Origin: Bacteroidota bacterium
GTDB lineage: Bacteria; Bacteroidota; Ignavibacteria; UBA10030; UBA8401
Assembly: GCA_023229405.1 (NCBI GenBank)
Contig: JALNZH010000078.1
Span: forward strand, 1-12,681
DNA: 12,681 nt
Reading direction: 5' to 3'
The position numbers and the translations under genes are program-made. The notes under the pieces were generated by a model. The model ran no database searches, was not told the DNA's origin, and saw only the letters and a program-made list of their open reading frames with translations. Shown here in pieces: positions 7,149 to 12,681 of the stretch (position 1 is the first letter of the stretch; each line of letters opens with the position of its first letter).

Positions 7149-9767
7149 TTATTTAATAAACATCATCTTCTTCACAATGCTGAAGGAACCCGATTCAAGT
7201 CGATAAAAGTATACACCGCTCGATAACTGCTGGGCGCTGAAGCTGACAGTGTATGGTCCCGCTTGCTGAAAGCCGTTCACAAGGGTTGCCACTTCTTTTC
7301 CAAGAATATCATAGATCTTCAATGTCGTCCGATCGCTTTTCGGCAGCGAATAGCTGATGGTTGTGCTGGGATTGAATGGATTCGGATAATTTTGTTTCAG
7401 CGTGTACTCTGTTGGTGGTAACGCTGTATTGGCCGAAACACTCAACACCGAACTAATAGAAAAGTCTGCGGTGGCACTTAATGGATTTCCACTTCCGTCG
7501 TACGATGCCGAAACGACGGATGTCGACGATTCATGGAAACCAGCCTTGTCTACAAAAACAGAGTATTGACCGGGTGCAAGACCGGTGATAGCATATTTCC
7601 CTTCGGCATTTGTGAATGAATAACCAACAATTTCACCGTCACGCTGTGCATACACAATCGCACCAGCACGGGCAGTTCCATTCATCATATTGTTGCCGTT
7701 CCCAATCGTGATAGTACCGGTTATTCCGGTAAATCCATTTGCCGACGGTCCGAGAGGTTTTACATAAATATTAATATTGTCTACGCTATTTCCATTATTG
7801 GCTACTTCTACTTTCGTCGCGTGTTTCCACCGGTAATTCACCGTATCCGCGGAATAGAACGCAGGAGCATAATTTCCTAGCGGAATTGCCATGATAACAT
7901 ACATTCCTGGCAGAACATCGTTGAAGACAAATGATCCAGTTGAATCGGTATCGGTAACATAGACTCTGCCAATTCGATGCATATCATTAAATCTCCAACC
8001 GTCACGGAACGCAATAACTCTTGCCGGTACAAAAATATCTCGTACAGAATCACTGACGCTTCCAGTAATTGAACCCAATACGATAGGTGGAAGCGGGAAG
8101 AGCGTAAAATTGATTCCGGTAGTGTCGTGATGTACGTGGATCACATCGGCCGAAAGAATATTCGCCTGGCTGTTGTAGAACTCAACGGCATACCCTTTAG
8201 CGCGAGCAAACGCAATATACGCTCCCGGAGGTACTTTTACCATGTACCGACCGATAGAATCAACTTTCGCCTTAAAGACAAATTCGGAATTTCCCTCCAG
8301 CCGGAAATCTCCACGGTGATTAAAGTCGAAATATTTTCTGATGTTCTCCATTCCGATTCCCATTCCACCGGAAAGATTCAATGCAAATTCTGCCCGTACA
8401 AAGATCACTCGACAGTCAGCTCCATTAATCGCAATTCCTGAAGAATCAGTGACAATGCCGGACATATTAATTTTTGGAGCATTCATACTGCCGCCGCGGA
8501 GTTTGAAGGAGACAATAGTCGGTCCCGTTTTCGACGAATCTTCTACCGTTACAGGATTTGCTTGAGAGACTTCGCGCTGACCGTCATACCATTGACTTTG
8601 GAACTTTCCGGAAGGTGCATTCGCTTTAATTTTATAAATGCCCGGATCGACACGGTTAATTCGGTAATTCCCATTATTATCGGTCCGTGCTGAGTACGCG
8701 AAGCTTAAAGAATTATTATTTTCCGTTTTAAAAACTTCAATAATAGCATTCGGGATCGGCATTGTATTCGGGAATGCCACAGTATCAGTCACTTTCCCCT
8801 GAATGATACCGTTTCCTCCTGAAACAAAAACAAAAAACTCTTGTTTTCCCGTACCCCCTTTATTAGACCTCGCGCTGATCATCACTTTGAAGGCACCTTT
8901 CAACAGCGGAGTCCAATCAACTACACCGGAGATGGGATCTACAACAAAGTTCTCCATCACTGTCCATCCCATTTGATTGTATGCACTGCCTGAATATTGG
9001 ATAACAGCTGTAGGATCGCTGGAAACCGCATGTGCCGTGTATTGATATTTGACATCTTTTTGACCGTTCGGATTCGGATTCGATGTGAACTTCACGTAAT
9101 CGTAGTTCAGGTTCGAGTGGATCGTCAATTGCAGTATGGTACTCACGATCACATCTCCCGAAGTCAACACTGCCTTCACATAAAACACAAATGTTACGGG
9201 AGAATTGGGATTGAAGACGATCGGAGCATCTGTGATTGAGAAGAGATTCGTTGTGGAATCGATGCTGATATGTGAAGGTGCGTTGTCGCCAAGTATACCA
9301 CGGTATACAATATAATGGTTCACATTACCTACCGCCGGCTGCTGCCATACCAATTTTGCTTTCCCGTTGTCAATTTTTCCTTCCAGACGAAATCCGCCGA
9401 ACGGCGGAATACCCGGTACGGAAGCGAAAACGATATTGCTTTGTTCGTTCACGAGACCTGTTGTCGCCACGACCTTATATGCAAACACTTGTGGAACAGG
9501 AGAAAGAACCGGAGGAACAACGTCAACAAATGAAGTGTCCATCGTAACAGTTATTTTAGAAAAAACTGTCGAGTCCGGCAACAGCGCCCGATACACCGAA
9601 TATTGCGTGGTGTTATTCCCGGTAAGGGGTTTGGTCCAGGTCAATTTCACCGTTCCATTAAGTTCGATCTTCGTGGCATGAAGCTTCACTTGCGAGAGTG
9701 TGGTATGTGCAAGCAACAAAACAGCTCCAAGTAACATTAACAACACCACAGTAAGGCGTTTACTCAT
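7149..9767 (-). CDS. Modular T9SS surface or secreted protein (FnIII-like, Ig-like and carboxypeptidase-regulatory-like domains)
   Basis: An 872-residue exported protein. The signal peptide covers about 1-26 (KR, a leucine-rich core, then TTLSQ). Two fibronectin-III-like modules (about 30-118 and 124-216) are followed by an Ig-like module (about 222-316) with the VDPISGVVDWTP pattern. Four carboxypeptidase-regulatory-like beta-sandwiches follow (about 320-424, 434-557, 564-672 and 680-775); these have the typical T(D/N)xxGxY/F and PGxY signatures, e.g. TDNNGNYRI, PPGAYIAF, LPGMYVIM and APGQYSVF. The C-terminal sorting domain (about 788-872) begins KQNYPNPFNP, has LKIYDILGKEVATLV, and ends GVYFYRLESGSFSIVKKMMFIK-style; such domains direct export by the T9SS and cell-surface attachment or release. 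There is no enzyme motif, so it is probably a structural or binding surface protein. GGAGGA lies three bases before the ATG, and a strong terminator follows the gene. Confidence 0.9.
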   Translation of the reverse strand: MSKRLTVVLLMLLGAVLLLAHTTLSQVKLHATKIELNGTVKLTWTKPLTGNNTTQYSVYRALLPDSTVFSKITVTMDTSFVDVVPPVLSPVPQVFAYKVVATTGLVNEQSNIVFASVPGIPPFGGFRLEGKIDNGKAKLVWQQPAVGNVNHYIVYRGILGDNAPSHISIDSTTNLFSITDAPIVFNPNSPVTFVFYVKAVLTSGDVIVSTILQLTIHSNLNYDYVKFTSNPNPNGQKDVKYQYTAHAVSSDPTAVIQYSGSAYNQMGWTVMENFVVDPISGVVDWTPLLKGAFKVMISARSNKGGTGKQEFFVFVSGGNGIIQGKVTDTVAFPNTMPIPNAIIEVFKTENNNSLSFAYSARTDNNGNYRINRVDPGIYKIKANAPSGKFQSQWYDGQREVSQANPVTVEDSSKTGPTIVSFKLRGGSMNAPKINMSGIVTDSSGIAINGADCRVIFVRAEFALNLSGGMGIGMENIRKYFDFNHRGDFRLEGNSEFVFKAKVDSIGRYMVKVPPGAYIAFARAKGYAVEFYNSQANILSADVIHVHHDTTGINFTLFPLPPIVLGSITGSVSDSVRDIFVPARVIAFRDGWRFNDMHRIGRVYVTDTDSTGSFVFNDVLPGMYVIMAIPLGNYAPAFYSADTVNYRWKHATKVEVANNGNSVDNINIYVKPLGPSANGFTGITGTITIGNGNNMMNGTARAGAIVYAQRDGEIVGYSFTNAEGKYAITGLAPGQYSVFVDKAGFHESSTSVVSASYDGSGNPLSATADFSISSVLSVSANTALPPTEYTLKQNYPNPFNPSTTISYSLPKSDRTTLKIYDILGKEVATLVNGFQQAGPYTVSFSAQQLSSGVYFYRLESGSFSIVKKMMFIK

Positions 9768-9770
9768 AAT

Positions 9771-9776
9771 TCCTCC
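9771..9776 (-). promoter_or_regulatory. Strong Shine-Dalgarno of the T9SS surface-protein gene
   Basis: The minus strand reads GGAGGA, three bases (ATT), then ATG. It is the strongest Shine-Dalgarno in the window, with slightly short spacing. It stands out because most other genes here have none. Confidence 0.75.
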
Positions 9777-9804
9777 AACGGTAAATTAGTGATAATTTAT
9801 TCTC

Positions 9805-9870
9805 ATCGTCCGCAATTTAGGGACGGATAAAATTCTTCCCGCGTTGTTGGACAGAACCGACATCCGCGGG
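9805..9870 (-). other. Structured 5' leader of the T9SS surface-protein gene (two hairpins)
   Basis: Between the predicted promoter near 9920 and the start codon the leader can form two hairpins. CCCGCG (9838-9843) pairs with CGCGGG (9865-9870) around 21 bases. ATCGTCC (9805-9811) pairs with GGACGGAT (9821-9828) with one bulged base. I recognise no known riboswitch or leader-peptide pattern. The structures could be incidental. Confidence 0.3.
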
Positions 9871-9915
9871 CGTGATGCATGTGAATGTGAGAACGACACT
9901 GATTTTAATACAACG

Positions 9916-9924
9916 ATTGTACCA
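9916..9924 (-). promoter_or_regulatory. Candidate extended -10 promoter for the T9SS surface-protein gene
   Basis: The minus strand reads TGG-TACAAT, an extended -10 motif (TGnTAnnnT). No good -35 lies 17 bases upstream. Initiation near 9909 would give a leader of about 140 bases. This is the best candidate in the 9768-10020 gap. Confidence 0.4.
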
Positions 9925-9969
9925 CAATAAAATCGGCCATTTTCTTCAAATTTTAGGACATTTTAAATA

Positions 9970-9998
9970 GCATCATGCAAAATCTGCATGTCCGATGC
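9970..9998 (-). terminator. Hairpin after the kinase operon, possible weak terminator
   Basis: On the minus strand GCATC (9994-9998), a 4-base bulge and ATGCA (9985-9989) pair across a 5-base loop with TGCAT and GATGC (9970-9979), giving ten base pairs with one bulge. TATTTAAAAT follows, which is only a modest U tract. The hairpin lies 22 bases after the last gene of the operon, the right place for a terminator, but it is weaker than the one at 7101-7122. Confidence 0.35.
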
Positions 9999-10020
9999 AT
10001 TTTGTGCGCTTCACAGTTGC

Positions 10021-10803
10021 TCAAAACTTTAAGGATAATTGAAGGGTAACACTTCCTTGACTGGAATACGTTGGCTCGAAGGTCACATCAGTATTCAAAA
10101 ATACATCCACTTCTGACAGGACATAGATTACCGCAAATGCTGCTAAGGAGTACACCTCGGCTTTTCGGAAGGTGTTATATGAATTATATCGTGAGGTTAT
10201 CTCACTTGTGGTCGTTGCCTTCAAATATTCTTCCCTGGTGTTTGCCCGAAACACCTCACACGCTGCACCGGATGTTAGACTGATAATTCCAGCGCCAAGC
10301 AGCCAATACCCCGTTTCTGTTCTCCCACAATGTATTTGTTCCCATCCGGGAAAAACTATGGTGCGAAAAGAAATACCGCGGTTTTCGGCAAACGATTGCC
10401 GATTGATCTGATGTAATGAATCAGCCGACATTAATTTCCGCATGGTAACGAACGTAACACGTGCGTCATTAAAAACGGAAAGAATCTTCGGAGAAGTGAA
10501 CACCGGATCGAGTTCGAAGGAGTCATCCCGTTGAAGCAGAGCAACAAAACGATCTTTGGCAGCCGAAGATTTTCCTTGAGCGATCAGTGAAAATGCAACC
10601 CATTTTTCCAACTGCACTTTCACAGAATCATTGAGACCGGACAGTTCGAACATTCTGCGGGCTTCTAGTTCCGACGAAACATATTGTCCGGAATTATAAG
10701 CCGATTCTATAACTGACAACAGTGAGTCGAGCGAACGTTCTTGTGCAACTGATTGTGCACTAATCTGCAATAGCAGAAAAAAAACGATGAGGGTATTTTT
10801 CAT
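10021..10803 (-). CDS. Exported protein of unknown function, coupled to the kinase gene
   Basis: A 260-residue protein with an N-terminal signal peptide (about 1-20; hydrophobic TLIVFFLLLQISA, probable cleavage after SVA). Residues 24-95 look helical and TPR-like. A segment FELDPVFTSPKILSVFNDAR (96-115) follows, resembling linkers seen in envelope TPR proteins. Two hydrophobic stretches (about 164-180 and 216-233) flank a Tyr/Asn-rich part (about 193-212). FPGWEQIHCG (151-160) resembles the PGxGQ entry of DUF5683-like proteins, a weak likeness recalled from memory. The end (VTLQLSLKF) is an amphipathic strand with a terminal Phe, as in outer-membrane beta-structures. Its ATG overlaps the kinase TGA by 4 bases (ATGA) with no Shine-Dalgarno, so translation is probably coupled. 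No enzymatic motif is visible. A role beside the kinase in the envelope is inferred from context. Confidence 0.8.
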   Translation of the reverse strand: MKNTLIVFFLLLQISAQSVAQERSLDSLLSVIESAYNSGQYVSSELEARRMFELSGLNDSVKVQLEKWVAFSLIAQGKSSAAKDRFVALLQRDDSFELDPVFTSPKILSVFNDARVTFVTMRKLMSADSLHQINRQSFAENRGISFRTIVFPGWEQIHCGRTETGYWLLGAGIISLTSGAACEVFRANTREEYLKATTTSEITSRYNSYNTFRKAEVYSLAAFAVIYVLSEVDVFLNTDVTFEPTYSSQGSVTLQLSLKF

Positions 10804-12308
10804 TGTGTAAACGAAATAGTAACCGTTACAGTATCTTTCGGTTTAACGTTGATCTCTCTCGTGATATCCGAAAATGCAGCATTCTTAAAACGAACGGTAT
10901 GTTTCCCCGATGAGAGGATTAACGGCTTGGTAAGCGGTGTGGTGTCTTTGTATTGTTCATCAACATATACTTCCGCCCAGGGGGAAATGACACACATCAG
11001 GTATCCTGCATTTTCCACAAAATTACCGATTGCTGTAAGTTCTCTTCCAGGTTCGACCGTGATTGTTGTGACAATCGGATCAAAGGAAGGATTGGTAAAC
11101 ATCACCATGTGATCGCCTGCCGCAAGTATAACCGGTTTTGCAATCGGTGTTTCTCCGATCAATCGGTTATCCACATATACTTTTGCCCACGGCGTGCTGG
11201 TCAATAACAATCTTCCTGAATCTTTCGTGATTGGCAAAGCGAGTTTCACAGGATTTTGTTTTACCATCGGCACCGGAACAAATTCAACAGACGGATCAAT
11301 TGGTTGCCTGATCATCGATTGTTGATTATCGTTTGTTGAATCTGTCGATTGAATCTGTTCAACAATTTTTTGCCCTTCTCCTTGCTGAGCGAACTCCACC
11401 AATCCAAACACTACTGCTAAAGCAACAATTACTGTCATACCGATCGGTATGATCCTATTGTTCCTATTTTTTGGCAAAGGATTCCCGTTTGTCACTTTTT
11501 TGTCAATCGGAATTTGTTCACCAATACCTGCCAACGCATCCCGTGATGATACATACCGGTCGGATTTTGAAGGATGTAATAACATTCTTAAAAATGTGGT
11601 AAATTCTGGAGTCGAATGTTTATCAAAGCGATCAAGTTCTTGAATTTTAAAGGCGAGCACTTTTTTCATACATTCGGTGTAGGTTGAACCTTCAAAGATC
11701 CTCTCTCCGGTCAACGTTTCTACCAATGTAACACCAAGCGCAAACAGATCGGTTCGCTGATCGATATCGTCTCCGCGAACCTGTTCCGGCGCCATATACG
11801 CTGGGGTACCAAGCACCATTCCTTCCATCGTCACTGTCGGGGAAAGTGCAACGTAGGCAAGTCCAAAATCTGTCACTTTCACCGTTCCATTCTCCGACAC
11901 CAGAATGTTTCCCGGTTTAATATCACGATGGATGATACCGCGCTCGTGAGCAACAACTAATGCATGAAGAATGTGTGCACCAACTTTTTTCGTAAATTCA
12001 AATGATCCAGTCGAACCGGATGCGATCAACTCTTTCAGCGACTTTCCTTCCACAAATTCCATCACGATCGCCGGTGCCCCATCAATCTCCGTCAGATCAT
12101 AAATCTGCACAATGTGTTCACTATGCAGCGCTGCACAGGCTCGCGCCTCGCGTACAAAGCGTTGCTTCAGATCGTGATCGTTCGCTAAATGCTTATGCAG
12201 TACTTTCAGCAGCACTGTCCGATGAAGCACTTGATCGAATGCACGATAGACCACCGTCGTGGCGCTTTCGTTGAGCTTCTGCTCTATTTTAAATTGGGGA
12301 TTATTCAA
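10800..12308 (-). CDS. Transmembrane Hanks-type Ser/Thr protein kinase with two PEGA domains
   Basis: A 502-residue PknB-like kinase. The cytoplasmic kinase domain (about 7-265) has Lys35 in VLLKVL, Glu54 in helix C, HRDIKPGN (127-134) with catalytic Asp129, DFG (147-149), and APE (173-175) preceded by a Thr-containing activation segment. The nucleotide loop is odd: NESATTVVY (13-21) has none of the usual glycines. One membrane span (about 286-307) is followed by a Gln/Ser/Pro-rich linker and two PEGA domains (about 366-430 and 435-500); each has a P-W-A-x-V-Y-V-D strand and a TP(I/L)xKP(V/L)IL strand, presumably periplasmic. The start is TTG at 12308: an in-frame stop lies five codons upstream, and the next internal Met (83) would delete the ATP-binding lobe. 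No Shine-Dalgarno is seen. The gene overlaps the next one by ATGA. The fold is certain; activity is likely but the loop leaves doubt. Confidence 0.93.
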   Translation of the reverse strand: MNNPQFKIEQKLNESATTVVYRAFDQVLHRTVLLKVLHKHLANDHDLKQRFVREARACAALHSEHIVQIYDLTEIDGAPAIVMEFVEGKSLKELIASGSTGSFEFTKKVGAHILHALVVAHERGIIHRDIKPGNILVSENGTVKVTDFGLAYVALSPTVTMEGMVLGTPAYMAPEQVRGDDIDQRTDLFALGVTLVETLTGERIFEGSTYTECMKKVLAFKIQELDRFDKHSTPEFTTFLRMLLHPSKSDRYVSSRDALAGIGEQIPIDKKVTNGNPLPKNRNNRIIPIGMTVIVALAVVFGLVEFAQQGEGQKIVEQIQSTDSTNDNQQSMIRQPIDPSVEFVPVPMVKQNPVKLALPITKDSGRLLLTSTPWAKVYVDNRLIGETPIAKPVILAAGDHMVMFTNPSFDPIVTTITVEPGRELTAIGNFVENAGYLMCVISPWAEVYVDEQYKDTTPLTKPLILSSGKHTVRFKNAAFSDITREINVKPKDTVTVTISFTQ

Positions 12309-12322
12309 AAGGACATTATCTC

Positions 12323-12338
12323 ACACAAAGACACAAAG
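12323..12338. repeat. Tandem ACACAAAG repeat in the kinase leader
   Basis: Two perfect head-to-tail copies of ACACAAAG (minus strand CTTTGTGT twice) lie just upstream of the kinase start. Strings of CACAAAGA are common dispersed fragments in many bacterial genomes, so this is probably a short remnant of such a repeat. It would lie in the 5' leader of the kinase mRNA. Confidence 0.5.
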
Positions 12339-12343
12339 AATTT

Positions 12344-12370
12344 TATATAGTCTTTACTCCAGTTTTCCAT
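12344..12370 (-). promoter_or_regulatory. Weak candidate promoter of the kinase operon
   Basis: The minus strand contains TATATAAAAT; TATATA at 12344-12349 could serve as the -10, with no good -35 (ATGGAA at 12365-12370 at best). Initiation would fall about 30 bases before the TTG start. It is offered only as the best candidate between the kinase start and the palindromic repeat. Confidence 0.3.
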
Positions 12371-12422
12371 TAATAATCAGCTCTGTCTCACTTTTAGCGA
12401 CATCTGAAAAACCTCATATCAA

Positions 12423-12531
12423 TGTCATTCCGAGGAGCGGTGCAATGAGGAATCTCGTTTTTCCATTCAAATGGAAGAACAAGATTCTTCGCAAGTTTAT
12501 ACTGAGTGAAGCGAACGTGCCCAGAATGACA
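12423..12531. repeat. Palindromic intergenic repeat bounded by TGTCATTC/GAATGACA
   Basis: The element of about 109 bases opens with TGTCATTC and closes with its exact inverse GAATGACA. Its centre is a long hairpin: 12447-12466 pairs with 12471-12490 around a TCAA loop, 20 positions with 17 Watson-Crick pairs, two G-U pairs and one mismatch. The outer halves share GAGGAATCT/AGATTCTTC and GTCATTC motifs. Similar elements, with GTCATTCxGAG ends and GAATCTC cores, are familiar from memory as dispersed non-coding repeats in several phyla; copy number here cannot be seen from one window. It is probably a MITE- or REP-like element. Confidence 0.7.
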
Positions 12532-12611
12532 AAGGACACCCTATTTTTCAGATGTTTCTTTAATATATGTTGCATCATACTTGTTCAAAATAAATCATAC
12601 AAGAGAAAAAC

Positions 12612-12681
12612 TTATTCCTTCTTTTCTTGACGGGGTTCCGAAGGAATGCCGACATGGTATAAAGATTTGGTCGGCACAAGA
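12612..12681 (-). CDS. Possible 3' end of a further gene running off the right edge
   Basis: From the right edge the minus strand is open for 22 codons to a TAA at 12612-12614, encoding a peptide ending YHVGIPSEPRQEKKE. The charged end is plausible for a protein C-terminus, but 22 codons can easily be open by chance. The stretch also contains the inverted pair TGCCGAC (12647-12653) and GTCGGCA (12670-12676), so it could instead be part of a repeat. No family is recognised. Confidence 0.25.
   Translation of the reverse strand, partial: LVPTKSLYHVGIPSEPRQEKKE

Noticed and set aside
8127..8441. Plus-strand open frame of 104 codons opposite the T9SS surface-protein gene
   Set aside because: It is a shadow of the real gene; residues are biased as expected for antisense reading and no motif is present.
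7149..12308. One operon of kinase, small protein and T9SS surface protein
   Set aside because: The 253-base gap with a terminator-like hairpin and a candidate promoter favours separate transcription, so only the first two genes are called an operon.
12259..12630. Plus-strand open frame of 123 codons over the kinase start and the right intergenic region
   Set aside because: It crosses the kinase N-terminus, the ACACAAAG repeat and the palindromic element, so it reads repeat sequence rather than a gene.

Overview
The window looks like ordinary chromosome from a Gram-negative bacterium of the Fibrobacterota-Chlorobiota-Bacteroidota (FCB) group, most likely Ignavibacteria or Chlorobiota-like. 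Three things point there: a large secreted protein ends in a textbook type IX secretion (T9SS) C-terminal sorting domain (QNYPNPFNPSTTISYSLP...); there is a Kdo transferase for lipopolysaccharide; and most genes lack a Shine-Dalgarno sequence. The lineage is an inference, because only 104 bases of 16S rRNA are present.

Left part (1-4253). The 5' end of a 16S rRNA gene lies on the minus strand at the left edge. Upstream of it are two consecutive consensus sigma70-type promoters, each followed by its own boxA antitermination element. Diverging from them on the plus strand is a tight two-gene unit, waaA (Kdo transferase) and priA (replication-restart helicase), joined as TAAATG. Its promoter fits the same consensus and fixes the waaA start.

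Middle (4254-7148), minus strand. A Yip1-family membrane protein meets priA tail to tail with no base between the two stop codons. It has a near-consensus promoter and a good Shine-Dalgarno. Upstream lies glnS (glutaminyl-tRNA synthetase). The 250-base gap before the next gene holds a degenerate palindromic repeat and a strong rho-independent terminator.

Right part (7149-12308), minus strand. In transcription order: a Hanks-type Ser/Thr kinase with one membrane span and two PEGA domains; a small exported protein of unknown function overlapping the kinase by ATGA; and, after a 253-base gap, an 872-residue modular T9SS surface protein with two FnIII-like, one Ig-like and four carboxypeptidase-regulatory-like domains. 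The kinase and its partner are almost certainly one operon, plausibly an envelope-sensing unit. The surface protein appears to be separately transcribed.

Right edge (12309-12681). This is mostly intergenic. It carries a fragment of CACAAAGA-type repeat, a long imperfect palindromic element bounded by TGTCATTC/GAATGACA, and a short open stretch that may be the 3' end of another minus-strand gene. I see no CRISPR array, insertion sequence, tRNA or phage gene. The least explained piece is the kinase/small-protein pair, and its kinase has a glycine-free nucleotide loop.
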